DNA of 64,000 nt from the NCBI RefSeq assembly GCF_041908905.1, contig NZ_JAYREK010000019.1, positions 1 through 64,000 of the forward strand, read 5' to 3'. Below, one piece after another: positions 7,752-17,008 of the stretch; positions within the stretch are counted from its first letter, which is position 1; each line of letters starts with the position of its first letter. The DNA is from Zoogloea sp041908905 (GTDB lineage: Bacteria > Pseudomonadota > Gammaproteobacteria > Burkholderiales > Rhodocyclaceae). Below the pieces are notes generated by a model. That model saw only the letters and a program-made list of their open reading frames with translations, made no database searches and was not told where the DNA came from. Made by a program: the position numbers and the translations under genes.

Positions 7752-9059
7752 TCAGAGGTTCTCGAGCCGCAGGCGCACCACTTTGCCGGTCACCGCGTCG
7801 AGGCTTTCGATCTTGGCGATCGCCGCGTTCATGTTCTTCTCGATGGTGAGGTGGGTCAGGATGATGATGTCGGTCTGGGCCTCGCCCTCTTCGGGCTCGC
7901 GCTGCAGCATGGCGTCGATGGAGATCGACTGGTCGGCCAGGATGCGGGTGACGTCGGCGAGCACGCCGGGCTTGTCTTCCACGTGCAGGCGCAGGTAGTA
8001 GCTGGTCTCGACCTCGTCGATGGGCAGCACGGGCAGCTCGGTGATCTGGTCCGGCTGGAAGGCCAGGTGCGGCACGCGGTGCTCGGGGTCGGCGGTGTGC
8101 AGGCGGGTGACGTCGACCAGGTCGGCGATCACGGCGCTGGCGGTCGGCTCGGCGCCGGCGCCCTTGCCGTAGTAGAGGGTGGCGCCGACGGCGTCGCCCT
8201 GCACCAGCACGGCGTTCATCGCGCCTTCGACGTTGGCGATCAGGCGCTTCTCGGGGATCAGCGTGGGGTGCACGCGCAGCTCGATGCCCTGCTCGCGGCG
8301 GCGGGCGATGCCCAACAGTTTGATGCGGTAGCCCAGCTGCTCGGCGTACTTGATGTCGGCGGCTTCGAGCTTGGTGATGCCTTCCACGTAGGCCTTGTCG
8401 AACTGCACCGGCACGCCGAAGGCGATGGAGGCCATCAGGGTGGCCTTGTGGGCGGCGTCGACGCCTTCGATGTCGAAGGTGGGGTCGGCTTCGGCGTAGC
8501 CGAGGGCCTGGGCTTCCTTGAGCACCTCGGCGAAGGGGAGGCCCTTGTCGCGCATCTCGGACAGGATGAAGTTGGTGGTGCCGTTGATGATGCCGGCCAG
8601 CCACTGGATGCGGTTGGCCGACAGGCCCTCGCGCAGCGCCTTGATGATGGGGATGCCACCCGCGACGGCGGCCTCGAAGGCGACCATCACGCCCTTCTTC
8701 TGGGCGGCGGCGAAGATCTCGTTGCCGTGCACGGCAAGCAGCGCCTTGTTGGCGGTAACCACGTGCTTGCCGTTCTCGATGGCCTTCAGCACCAGCTCGC
8801 GGGCCACGCCGTAGCCGCCGATGAGCTCGACGACGATATCGATCTCGGGGTCGGTGACGACCGAGAAGGCGTCGTCGGTGAGCTTCACGCCCTCGCCGGC
8901 AACGCTCTTCGCCAGCTCAAGGTTCTTGTCGGCCACCGTGGTGATGCGGATCGGCCGGCCGGCGCGGCGGGTGATTTCTTCTTCGTTGCGCTTGAGGACG
9001 GTGAAGGTGCCACCGCCGACGGTGCCGATGCCCAGGAGGCCAACATTGATGGGTTTCAT
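7752..9059 (-). CDS. hom: Homoserine dehydrogenase
   Basis: NAD(P)-dependent reduction of aspartate semialdehyde to homoserine, the branch point to threonine and methionine. 435 residues. The nucleotide-binding GLLGIGTVGGGT is at residues 8-19, and the substrate-binding block AGIINGTTNFIL...EAQALGYAEADPTFD is intact. A C-terminal ACT domain (YYLRLHVEDKPGVLADV, about residue 350 onward) marks the feedback-regulated monofunctional type. Start at 9059 gives MKPINVGLLG. alaA lies 90 nt upstream on the same strand, the usual betaproteobacterial order alaA-hom. The expected next gene, thrC, is displaced by about 6 kb. Confidence 0.96.
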   Translation of the reverse strand: MKPINVGLLGIGTVGGGTFTVLKRNEEEITRRAGRPIRITTVADKNLELAKSVAGEGVKLTDDAFSVVTDPEIDIVVELIGGYGVARELVLKAIENGKHVVTANKALLAVHGNEIFAAAQKKGVMVAFEAAVAGGIPIIKALREGLSANRIQWLAGIINGTTNFILSEMRDKGLPFAEVLKEAQALGYAEADPTFDIEGVDAAHKATLMASIAFGVPVQFDKAYVEGITKLEAADIKYAEQLGYRIKLLGIARRREQGIELRVHPTLIPEKRLIANVEGAMNAVLVQGDAVGATLYYGKGAGAEPTASAVIADLVDVTRLHTADPEHRVPHLAFQPDQITELPVLPIDEVETSYYLRLHVEDKPGVLADVTRILADQSISIDAMLQREPEEGEAQTDIIILTHLTIEKNMNAAIAKIESLDAVTGKVVRLRLENL

Positions 9060-9149
9060 TGTGCGGTCAGGAGTAAGGAGTAAGGGGGTGGAAACAAGAG
9101 CGGTCGGGCGGCGCGGACGGGAGCGGACTCGTCGTGCGCGCCTACCGTT

Positions 9150-10376
9150 TCAGCGCCCGTGACGCTTGCGGTAGCCGGCCAGGAAGCGGGCGATGCGCGC
9201 GATGGCGTCGCGCAGGTCATCCTCGTGGGGCAGGAAGACCAGCCGGAAGTGGTCGGGGTTGGGCCAGTTGAAGCCGGTGCCCTGGACCAGCAGCACGCGC
9301 TCGGCCTCGAGGAGCTCGGCGATGAACTGCTGGTCGTCGGTGATGGGATACATCTCCGGGTCGAGGCGCGGGAACATGTAGAGCGTGGCCTTGGGCTTGA
9401 CGCAGGTGACGCCGGGGATCGCGGTGATCAGCTCGTGGGCCAGGTCGCGCTGGCGGCACATGCGGCCGCCGGGGGCGACGAGGTCGTCGATGCTCTGGTA
9501 GCCGCCGAGGGCGGTCTGGATCGCGAACTGGCCGGGCACGTTGGCGCACAGGCGCATCGAGGCCAGCATGTTGAGACCCTCGATGTAGTCGGCCGCCGGC
9601 CGCTTGTCGCCCGACACCACCAGCCAGCCGGCGCGGTAGCCGCAGGAGCGGTAGTTCTTGGAGAGGCCGTTGAAGGTGAGGGTCAGCACGTCCTCGGACA
9701 GCGAGGCGATCGAGGTGTGCGTGACGCCGTCGTAGAGCACCTTGTCGTAGACCTCGTCGGCGTAGATGATCAGGCCGTGCTCACGGGCGATGGCGACGAT
9801 GGCCTTGAGGGTCTCGTCGGGGTACACCGCGCCGGTGGGGTTGTTGGGGTTGATGATGACGATCGCGCGGGTGTGCGGGGTGATCCTGGCGCGGATGTCG
9901 TCGAGGTCGGGCTGCCAGTCATTGGCCTCGTCGCAGATGTAGTGGCGCGGCGTGCCGCCCGAGAGGCTCACAGCGGCGGTCCACAGCGGGTAGTCGGGGG
10001 CCGGCACCAGCACCTCGTCGCCGGTGTTGAGCAGCGCGTTCATCGACATCACGATCAGCTCGGAGACACCGTTGCCCACGTAGATGTCTTCCAGCGTCAC
10101 ACCCTTGATCTGCTTCTGCTGGGTGTAGTGCATGATCGCCTTGCGGGCCGAGAAGATACCCTTGGAATCCGAATAGCCGGCGGCGTTGGGCAGGTTGCGG
10201 ATCATGTCGAGCTGGATTTCTTCCGGCGCGTCGAAGCCGAACGGGGCGAGGTTGCCGATGTTCAGCTTGATGATCTTGTGGCCCTCGTCCTCCATCTGCT
10301 TCGCCTTCTGCAGCACGGGGCCACGGATGTCGTAACAGACGTTGGCGAGCTTGTCGGACTTGCGGATGGGTTGCAC
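9150..10376 (-). CDS. alaA: Glutamate-pyruvate aminotransferase (AlaA type)
   Basis: PLP fold-type I aminotransferase, 408 residues from the GTG start at 10374-10376. This start aligns codon for codon with the E. coli AlaA N-terminus (xPIxKSxKLxNVCYDIRG) and has an AGGAAACGG site upstream. An ATG at 10460 would add a 28-residue Pro/Thr-rich extension and is less likely. The PLP lysine is in FNGLSKNYR; the NPNNPTGA and DEVYDK motifs are present. It makes alanine from pyruvate and glutamate. Position next to hom is conserved in the group. An unusual cysteine follows the PLP-lysine motif (YRSCGYRAGW). Confidence 0.92.
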   Translation of the reverse strand: MQPIRKSDKLANVCYDIRGPVLQKAKQMEDEGHKIIKLNIGNLAPFGFDAPEEIQLDMIRNLPNAAGYSDSKGIFSARKAIMHYTQQKQIKGVTLEDIYVGNGVSELIVMSMNALLNTGDEVLVPAPDYPLWTAAVSLSGGTPRHYICDEANDWQPDLDDIRARITPHTRAIVIINPNNPTGAVYPDETLKAIVAIAREHGLIIYADEVYDKVLYDGVTHTSIASLSEDVLTLTFNGLSKNYRSCGYRAGWLVVSGDKRPAADYIEGLNMLASMRLCANVPGQFAIQTALGGYQSIDDLVAPGGRMCRQRDLAHELITAIPGVTCVKPKATLYMFPRLDPEMYPITDDQQFIAELLEAERVLLVQGTGFNWPNPDHFRLVFLPHEDDLRDAIARIARFLAGYRKRHGR

Positions 10377-10589
10377 GGTGGTTTCCGTTTCCTGGCGGTT
10401 GGGTGCCGGCGTGGGCGACACGGGCTTCGAGGGGGCACGCGGTCTGGCGTGGCGAGTCATGGCTTCCGGCGCGCGCGGGCGGACCCACGACGGCGCAAAG
10501 CTATAATGTTACCCAAGCCACCCGAGCCGGGCAAATCAGCCGCCGGCCCGGGCGAGCCTCCCAACCGCCAGCCCCCGAGAGCCGCCACG

Positions 10590-10967
10590 ATGAAACTCCA
10601 CCTCGACAAGAGCGCCCAATACAACACCATCACCCGCTACGACGCCCATCACGTGCAGGTCGGCGAGACCCGCTACGAAAGCCCCCTCGTCGTGATGCCC
10701 GAGCGCATCGACGCCGACTGGCACACCGGCGGTTTCGACAGCCTCGACGAAGCCGCCTTCGCCCGCCTGGCGGGCCTGGGCTGCGAGATCCTGATCCTCG
10801 GCACCGGGATGCGCCAGCGCTTCCCCCAGCCGCGGCTGATGCGCGCCCTGGTCGAGGCCGGCATCGGTCTCGAGGTGATGGACCTCGGCTCCGCCTGCCG
10901 CACCTACAACATCCTGGTGGCCGAGCACCGCAACGTGGCCGCCGCGCTGGTCTTCGACCCGGCCTGA
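10590..10967 (+). CDS. Mth938-like domain protein (DUF498 family)
   Basis: 125 residues. The family signature is visible in ILILGTGMRQRFPQP and the C-terminal GIGLEVMDLGSACRTYNILVAEHRNVAAAL. The fold is shared with the mitochondrial complex I assembly factor NDUFAF3, but the bacterial role is undefined. Start at the ATG at 10590. A TATAAT is present at 10502-10507, though without a good -35. It is followed 87 nt later by bcp on the same strand, a common pairing in betaproteobacteria. Confidence 0.85.
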   Translation: MKLHLDKSAQYNTITRYDAHHVQVGETRYESPLVVMPERIDADWHTGGFDSLDEAAFARLAGLGCEILILGTGMRQRFPQPRLMRALVEAGIGLEVMDLGSACRTYNILVAEHRNVAAALVFDPA

Positions 10968-11054
10968 ACGCCGGCCGCCGGGCGCGGGCCCGATTGCCAG
11001 CCCGGCGGCGTGCGGTTAGGCTCCCGGGGTACAACCCCAACCCACGGAGAGACC

Positions 11055-11510
11055 ATGCTCGACCAGGCCGCACCCGACTTCACCCTTCCCGCCACCGGCA
11101 ACCCCGCCTTCAGCCTGTCGTCCCTGCGCGGCAAGAAGGTGGTGCTGTATTTCTACCCGAAGGACAGCACCCCCGGCTGCACCACCGAGAGCCAGAACTT
11201 CCGCGACCTCCACGACGCCTTCATCGCCGCCGGCGCGGTGGTGCTGGGCATCTCCCGCGACAGCATCAAGTCCCACGAAAACTTCTGTGCCAAGCAGGCC
11301 CTGCCGTTCAGCCTGGTGTCAGACCCGGACGAGACCGCCTGCAACCTCTACGGCGTGATGAAGCTCAAAAACATGTACGGCAAGCAGGTGCGGGGCATCG
11401 AGCGCAGCACCTTCGTCATCGACGCCGACGGTGTGCTGCGGCGCGAGTGGCGCGGCGTGAAGGTGCCCGGCCACGCCCAGGAAGTGCTGGACTACGTGCA
11501 GAGCCTCTGA
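11055..11510 (+). CDS. bcp: Thioredoxin-dependent peroxiredoxin (BCP/PrxQ family)
   Basis: Reduces H2O2 and organic hydroperoxides with electrons from thioredoxin. 151 residues. The peroxidatic cysteine is C42 in the PxxxTPGC motif. The position five residues later, where E. coli Bcp has its resolving cysteine, is Q47. C78 in NFCAKQ lies 36 residues on, the spacing of the alternative resolving cysteine described for Xanthomonas BCP (C48/C84), so this is probably that atypical 2-Cys subclass. The ATG at 11055 follows ACGGAGAG. It sits upstream of phoH. Confidence 0.93.
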   Translation: MLDQAAPDFTLPATGNPAFSLSSLRGKKVVLYFYPKDSTPGCTTESQNFRDLHDAFIAAGAVVLGISRDSIKSHENFCAKQALPFSLVSDPDETACNLYGVMKLKNMYGKQVRGIERSTFVIDADGVLRREWRGVKVPGHAQEVLDYVQSL

Positions 11511-11554
11511 AACCGTACGGCAAGCCCCCTTCCCCCGACAGCAGCGAGACCATC

Positions 11555-12973
11555 ATGGCCACCCGACGCACCGCGAAGTCCAAGCTCCCCGCCACCAAGC
11601 TGTTCGTCCTCGACACCAACGTGCTGATGCACGACCCCACCAGCCTGTTCCGCTTCGAGGAGCACGACATCTTCGTGCCGATGATGACCCTCGAAGAGCT
11701 CGACTCCAACAAGAAGGGCATGTCGGAAGTCGCCCGCAACGCCCGCCAGGCGAGCCGCACCCTCGATGAGATCGTCAACGCCTGCCCCGAGGGCATCGAG
11801 GCCGGCATCAGCCTCGTCGGTCCATCGTCGGAGCTGGCCAGCGGGCGGCTGTTCCTGCAGACCGAGCTGATCGACATCAAGCTCCCCGCCGCGCTGCCCA
11901 CCGTGAAGGGCGACAACCAGATCCTCGCGGTGGTGATGCATCTCTTCGAGAAGTTCGAGCGCAAGCGCCAGGTGATCCTCGTCACCAAGGACATCAACAT
12001 GCGCATCAAGGCCCGCGCGCTGGGCCTCGCCGCGCAGGACTACTACAACGACAAGGTGCTCGAGGACACCGACCTGCTGTACACCGGCACCCAGGAGATC
12101 GACAGCGCCTTCTGGGAGGCCAACGGCAAGGACATGGAGTCCTGGAAGCAGGAAGGCCGCACCTACTACAAGCTCAAGGGCCCCGGCACCGCCGACCTGC
12201 TGATCAACGAGTTCGTCTTCCAGAACGGCGAGCAGCCGCTGCTGGCGTGGGTCAAGGAGAAGGCCGGGCGCAGCGTCACCCTCGAGACCCTCATCGACTA
12301 CTCCCACACCAAGAACAACGTGTGGGGCATCACCGCCCGCAACCGGGAGCAGAACTTCGCCCTCAACCTGCTGATGAACCCGGAGATCGACTTCGTCACC
12401 CTGCTCGGCCAGGCCGGCACCGGCAAGACCCTGCTCACGCTGGCCGCCAGCCTGACCCAGGTGCTCGAGACCAAGCGCTACTCCGAGATCATCATGACCC
12501 GCGTCACCGTGCCGGTGGGCGAGGACATCGGCTTCCTGCCGGGCACCGAGGAAGAAAAGATGGCCCCCTGGATGGGCGCCCTCGAGGACAACCTCGACGT
12601 GCTCAACGGCAGCACCGGCGAAGGCGGCGAATGGGGCCGCGCCGCCACCCGCGACCTGATCCGCAGCCGCATCAAGGTGAAGTCGCTCAACTTCATGCGC
12701 GGGCGCACCTTCATCAACAAGTTCCTGATCATCGACGAGGCCCAGAACCTCACGCCCAAGCAGATGAAGACCCTGATCACCCGCGCCGGCCCCGGCACCA
12801 AGGTGGTGTGCCTGGGCAACATCGCGCAGATCGACACGCCCTACCTCACCGAGGGCTCGTCGGGCCTCACCTATGTTGTCGACCGCTTCAAGGGCTGGCC
12901 CCACTCGGGCCACATCACCCTGCAGCGGGGCGAGCGCTCGCGCCTCGCCGACCACGCGGCCGAGGTGCTGTAA
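11555..12973 (+). CDS. PhoH-family protein with N-terminal PIN domain (YlaK type)
   Basis: 472 residues. The PIN-like nuclease domain occupies residues about 15-150 (VLDTNVLMHD with D20, EELD at 47-50, TKDINMR at 144-150). The PhoH ATPase follows, with Walker A GQAGTGKT at 285-292 and Walker B FLIIDEAQNL. PIN-PhoH proteins (PhoH2) in other bacteria act as RNA helicase/RNases. Start at the ATG at 11555 (MATRRTAKS). It lies 44 nt after bcp and probably shares its transcript. All acidic residues expected of a PIN site appear retained on inspection, suggesting an active nuclease. Confidence 0.9.
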   Translation: MATRRTAKSKLPATKLFVLDTNVLMHDPTSLFRFEEHDIFVPMMTLEELDSNKKGMSEVARNARQASRTLDEIVNACPEGIEAGISLVGPSSELASGRLFLQTELIDIKLPAALPTVKGDNQILAVVMHLFEKFERKRQVILVTKDINMRIKARALGLAAQDYYNDKVLEDTDLLYTGTQEIDSAFWEANGKDMESWKQEGRTYYKLKGPGTADLLINEFVFQNGEQPLLAWVKEKAGRSVTLETLIDYSHTKNNVWGITARNREQNFALNLLMNPEIDFVTLLGQAGTGKTLLTLAASLTQVLETKRYSEIIMTRVTVPVGEDIGFLPGTEEEKMAPWMGALEDNLDVLNGSTGEGGEWGRAATRDLIRSRIKVKSLNFMRGRTFINKFLIIDEAQNLTPKQMKTLITRAGPGTKVVCLGNIAQIDTPYLTEGSSGLTYVVDRFKGWPHSGHITLQRGERSRLADHAAEVL

Positions 12974-13057
12974 GGCCGCCGCCCCAGCCCGGCCATCACC
13001 CCGGGCCGGCGCCGGGACAAGCCGGGCCATCGCCAACCCGGCGCGGCCCCGGCGCGA

Positions 13058-14119
13058 TTACCCCACCGGTGCGGCCAGCGCCCGCGCGGCCACGGCCAGG
13101 CTGGCCGCATCCAGCGTCGCGAGGGGCAGCGCGCGGGCGTCCCCCAGGCGGCGATACAAGCCCTCCCCGCCGCGCCGGTAGGCCGGGTCGTAGTGCTGGC
13201 TCACCAGTTCCTCTGCCAGCTGGCGCCACGCGCCGGCGGCCACCATCGCCTGCCAGCCCTGCACCCGCTCATGGCCGTGCTGGCCCACCAGGCGCTCCAG
13301 CTTGGCGTTGAAGGCGGCCGGATCGGCGATGAGGTCGGTGTAGCGCTCGAGCAGGTGCTCCACCCGCGCCGCCAGCGGCGCCTGGACAAGGGTGCAGTCG
13401 CCGTCGCGCAGGCGCTCGAAGAGCCCCCCCGGCACATGCAGCCGCCCGACGCGCCGGCTCTCGGACTCGGCCCACACCGGACGCGCCGGGTCGAAGCCGC
13501 GCAGGGCCGCCCACAGCCGCGTCTCGAAGGCCTTCTGGCCCGGCTGGACGCCGTCGGGCGCGCCGCCCAGCACCGAGCCGCGGTGGCAGGCCAGGCCCTC
13601 GAGGTCGAGCACCTGGGCGCCCTCCGCCGCGAGGGCATCGAGCAGGGCCGTCTTGGCGCTGCCGGTGGGCCCGCACAGGATGTTGAAACGCAGCGCCTCG
13701 GGCAGCGCTTCGAGCTCGTCGAGCACCCGCTGGCGGAACGCCTTGTAGCCGCCGTCGAGCCGCCGTGCCTGCCAGCCGATCTGGCCGAGCACCACCGTCA
13801 TCGAGCCGCTGCGCTGGCCGCCGCGCCAGCAGTAAATCAGAGGTTTCCAGCCCTTCGGCTTGCTGAGAAAATGCGTCTCGATGTGCCGCGCGATGTTGCG
13901 CGACACCAGCGCCGCCCCCACTTTGCGCGCCTCGAAGGGCGACACCTGCTTGTAGAGGGTTCCGACCCGGATGCGCTCCTCGTTATCGAGCACCGGGCAG
14001 TTGATCGCCCCGGGGATATGGTCTTCGGCAAACTCTGCCGGCGAGCGGACATCGATGATGGTGTCGAATTCGTCGAGCCGGTCGAGACCGACAGAAAAAG
14101 GGGCGGGATGGGCAGACAC
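13058..14119 (-). CDS. mnmH: tRNA 2-selenouridine synthase
   Basis: Replaces sulfur with selenium in 2-thiouridine at tRNA wobble positions, using selenophosphate from SelD, its divergent neighbour. From the GTG at 14117-14119 the protein has 353 residues. This start places the catalytic rhodanese cysteine at C97 (IYCWRGGQRSGSM), the same number as in E. coli SelU. A longer ATG start at 14179 would overlap selD. A P-loop GPTGSAKT (150-157) lies in the C-terminal half. Only 34 nt separate the two divergent starts, so the pair shares a regulatory region. Confidence 0.93.
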   Translation of the reverse strand: MSAHPAPFSVGLDRLDEFDTIIDVRSPAEFAEDHIPGAINCPVLDNEERIRVGTLYKQVSPFEARKVGAALVSRNIARHIETHFLSKPKGWKPLIYCWRGGQRSGSMTVVLGQIGWQARRLDGGYKAFRQRVLDELEALPEALRFNILCGPTGSAKTALLDALAAEGAQVLDLEGLACHRGSVLGGAPDGVQPGQKAFETRLWAALRGFDPARPVWAESESRRVGRLHVPGGLFERLRDGDCTLVQAPLAARVEHLLERYTDLIADPAAFNAKLERLVGQHGHERVQGWQAMVAAGAWRQLAEELVSQHYDPAYRRGGEGLYRRLGDARALPLATLDAASLAVAARALAAPVG

Positions 14120-14153
14120 GTTTGAACCGATTGATTGAACAGGAAAAACCGAG

Positions 14154-15239
14154 ATGACCGAAGCACCTCTGCGACTCACCGAATTGTCTCACGGGGGCGG
14201 ATGCGGCTGCAAAATCGCCCCCGCCGCGCTGTCCGAAATGCTCGCCCACATGCCGGCGGCCCAGCCCTTCGCCAACCTGCTGGTGGGCACCGAGACCTCC
14301 GACGACGCCGCCGTCTGGAAGCTCAACGACCAGCAGGCCCTGATCGCCACCACCGACTTCTTCATGCCCATCGTCGACGACCCCTTCGACTTCGGGCGCA
14401 TCGCCGCCACCAACGCCCTCTCCGACGTCTACGCGATGGGCGGCACCCCGATCATGGCGCTGGCCATCGTCGGCATGCCGGTGGGCAAGCTGCCGGTGTC
14501 GGCCATCGGCCGCATCCTCGAAGGCGGCGCCAGCGTGTGTGCGGAGGCCGGCATCCCGGTGGCCGGTGGCCACAGCATCGACTCCCCGGAGCCGATCTAC
14601 GGCCTGGTGGCCCTCGGCCTCGCCCACCCGGACGTGATCAAGCGCAACCGCGACGCCCGGCGCGGCGACGTGCTGATCCTCGGCAAGCCGCTGGGCGTAG
14701 GCATCCTCGGCTCGGCCATGAAGAAGGGCGTGCTGGGCGACGAAGGCTACGCCCAGATGATCGCCGCCACGACCCGCCTCAACAAGGTCGGGCCGGCGCT
14801 GGCGGCGCTGCCCGGCGTGCATGCCCTCACCGACGTCACCGGCTTCGGCCTGCTCGGCCACCTGCTCGAGGTGTGCCGCGGCGCCGGCCTGGCCGCCAAC
14901 GTGTCGGCGTCGCTGCTGCCGGTGATGCCGGCCGCGGTCGGCTTCGCCAAACAGGGCATCGGCCCTGGCGCGATCGGCCGCAACCTGGCCAGCTACGGGC
15001 CGTCGGTGAGCTTCGAGGAAGGCGTGGAGGAATGGCAGCGCAGCGTGATGGCCGACGCCCAGACCAGCGGCGGCCTGCTGGTAGCCTGCGACAAGGCGTC
15101 GGTGCCCCACGTGCTGGAGGTCTTCCGCCAGGGCGGTTTTTTGGAGGCGGGGGTGATCGGCCACATGGAAGACGGCCTGCCGATGGTGCGGGTCCGGGCC
15201 TGCGGCGGGCGCCGCTTACCCGGGGGGTTACCCGTGTAA
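14154..15239 (+). CDS. selD: Selenide, water dikinase (selenophosphate synthetase)
   Basis: Makes selenophosphate from selenide and ATP. 361 residues. The catalytic pair is C17 and K20 in GGGCGCK, so the enzyme is the cysteine rather than the selenocysteine form. ATP-binding residues sit in TSDDAAVW and TTDFFMPIVDD; GGHSID and DVTGFGLLGHL motifs are present. It is divergent from mnmH, its selenophosphate consumer. No selA/selB is in view, so at least tRNA selenation is indicated, while selenoprotein synthesis cannot be judged. The C-terminus is slightly longer than usual and ends in a Gly/Arg-rich tail. Confidence 0.96.
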   Translation: MTEAPLRLTELSHGGGCGCKIAPAALSEMLAHMPAAQPFANLLVGTETSDDAAVWKLNDQQALIATTDFFMPIVDDPFDFGRIAATNALSDVYAMGGTPIMALAIVGMPVGKLPVSAIGRILEGGASVCAEAGIPVAGGHSIDSPEPIYGLVALGLAHPDVIKRNRDARRGDVLILGKPLGVGILGSAMKKGVLGDEGYAQMIAATTRLNKVGPALAALPGVHALTDVTGFGLLGHLLEVCRGAGLAANVSASLLPVMPAAVGFAKQGIGPGAIGRNLASYGPSVSFEEGVEEWQRSVMADAQTSGGLLVACDKASVPHVLEVFRQGGFLEAGVIGHMEDGLPMVRVRACGGRRLPGGLPV

Positions 15240-15349
15240 CGCGGCGGCTTGCCCGGCAGGGACCAGGCTTGAAACCCGCTCCGGCTCGAAGGGCGCTGTC
15301 GACACCGGGGCGGACGGGAGCGCGGCCTGGGCGCGCTCCGGTTCGGGGC

Positions 15350-16879
15350 TCAGGCCGGCACGGCCTGGGCCGGCGCCTCGTCCGGCTGATGCTCCAGCAT
15401 CGAGCCGGTGCGTTCGAAGCGCAGGTGCCACGCAAAGGCCTCCTGCAGCAGGTGCGGCGTGTGGCCGCCGCGACGGCTGGCGCGCTGGAAGTAATCCCAC
15501 AGCATGTCGCGATACACCGGCTCGGAGCAGTTGTAGATGACCTGCCGCGCCCGCTCCCGCGGGGCCAGCCCGCGCAGGTCGGCGAGGCCGTGCTCGGTCA
15601 CGAAGATGTCGGTGTCGTGCTCGGTGTGGTCCACGTGGGAGACCATCGGCACCACGCTCGAGATCGCCCCGCCCTTGGCCGCGGCCTTGGTGACGAACAC
15701 CGACAGGTGGGCGTTGCGGGCGAAATCCCCCGAGCCGCCGATGCCGTTCATCATGTGGGTGCCGCCCACGTGGGTGGAGTTCACGTTGCCGTAGATGTCC
15801 ACCTCCAGCGCGGTGTTGATGGTGATCAGGCCCAGCCGGCGGATCACCTCCGGGTGGTTGCTGATTTCCTGGGGGCGCAGCACCAGGCTCCGCTTGTAGC
15901 GCTCGATGTCGCCCAGCACGCGCTCGTAGGTGTCCTTCGACAGGGTGATCGACGAGGCCGACGCGAAGCTCAGGCGGCCGGCATCGATCAGCTCGATGGT
16001 GCTGTCCTGCAGCACTTCCGAGTACATCCGCAGGTCGTGGAAGGGCGAATCCAGCATGCCGTGGAGCACCGCGTTGGCGATGGTGCCGATGCCCGCCTGC
16101 AGCGGCTGCAGCGCCGGCGACAGGCGCCCGGCCTTCACCTCGTGGGCCAGGAATTCATTGAGGTGGCCGGCGATGGCCCGCGTCTCGGCGTCCGGCGGCA
16201 GCACGTTGGACGGGCTGTCGGCCTTCTGGGTGACCACGATCGCGACGATCTTCTCCGGGTCGACGGGGATGAAGGGTAGGCCGATGCGCTGGTCCGGCGA
16301 GATCAGCGGGATCGGCAGGCGGTGCGGCCGGTAGGTGGGGATGTAGATGTCGTGCAGGCCCTCGAGGCCCTCGGGCATCGTCAGGTTGATCTCGACGATG
16401 ATCTTCTTGGCCAGCACCGCGAAGCTCGCCGAGTTGCCCACCGAGGTGGTCGGCACGATGCCGCCGTTCTCGGTGATCGCCGTGGCCTCGACCACCGCGA
16501 TGTCCACCGGCGCGATCTGGCCGGCGCGCAGCTGCTCGACGGTCTCCGAGAGGTGCTGGTCGATGAACATCACCTCGCCGGCGTTGATCTTGCGGCGCAG
16601 GGTCGGGTCCGACTGGAACGGGATGCGGCGGCGGATCACGTTGGCCTCGGTCAGCACCTTGTCGATGTCGTTGCCCAGCGACGCACCGGTCATCAGGGTG
16701 ATCGACAGCGGCTCCCGGGCGGCCCGCTCGGCCAGCGCGAAGGGCACCGCCTTGCAGTCGCCGGCCCGCGTGAAGCCGCTCATCCCGACGGTCATCCCGT
16801 CGGCGAACAGCTCGGCGGCGGCCTCCGGCGACATGATGCGGTCCCGCAGGCGGGGCAGGCGAATACGATCCATGGGCAT
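15350..16879 (-). CDS. Succinyl-CoA:acetate CoA-transferase / acetyl-CoA hydrolase family
   Basis: 509 residues of the AarC/Cat1/ScpC class. The catalytic glutamate is expected in MYSEVLQDS, with GIGTIANAVLHG just before it and SFASASSITLS after; GGSGDFARNA contributes to the CoA site. These enzymes move CoA from succinyl-CoA to acetate (or propionate), linking acetate use to the TCA cycle. Start MPMDRIRLP at 16879; the second ATG 6 nt on is also possible. A -10 TATACT lies about 60 nt upstream, next to an inverted repeat shared with the divergent LysR gene, so acetate-responsive control is likely. Confidence 0.9.
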   Translation of the reverse strand: MPMDRIRLPRLRDRIMSPEAAAELFADGMTVGMSGFTRAGDCKAVPFALAERAAREPLSITLMTGASLGNDIDKVLTEANVIRRRIPFQSDPTLRRKINAGEVMFIDQHLSETVEQLRAGQIAPVDIAVVEATAITENGGIVPTTSVGNSASFAVLAKKIIVEINLTMPEGLEGLHDIYIPTYRPHRLPIPLISPDQRIGLPFIPVDPEKIVAIVVTQKADSPSNVLPPDAETRAIAGHLNEFLAHEVKAGRLSPALQPLQAGIGTIANAVLHGMLDSPFHDLRMYSEVLQDSTIELIDAGRLSFASASSITLSKDTYERVLGDIERYKRSLVLRPQEISNHPEVIRRLGLITINTALEVDIYGNVNSTHVGGTHMMNGIGGSGDFARNAHLSVFVTKAAAKGGAISSVVPMVSHVDHTEHDTDIFVTEHGLADLRGLAPRERARQVIYNCSEPVYRDMLWDYFQRASRRGGHTPHLLQEAFAWHLRFERTGSMLEHQPDEAPAQAVPA

Positions 16880-16935
16880 GCTTTTTCTCCGTTCCTCTGT
16901 TGTGCGTGGCGCGCCTCCGCGGGCGCATCGGCGCG

Positions 16936-16989
16936 AGTATAGGCGCGACGAAAGATGCGCTTCATGACTTAAACTACTACCATCAAGTC
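16936..16989 (-). promoter_or_regulatory. Promoter and putative LysR operator between the CoA-transferase and lysR genes
   Basis: On the minus strand a TATACT (-10) occupies 16936-16941, with a weak -35 (TGAAGC) 17 nt upstream. Abutting the -35 is an inverted repeat GACTT-N14-AAGTC (16966-16989), placed as LysR-type binding sites usually are. Confidence 0.45.
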
Positions 16990-17008
16990 GTTTTTTTCAT
17001 GCAAACCC

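Noticed and set aside
10502..10507. TATAAT as the promoter of the Mth938-like gene
   Set aside because: The hexamer is perfect but no -35 matches at 16-18 nt and it is over 80 nt from the start codon; noted under the gene only.
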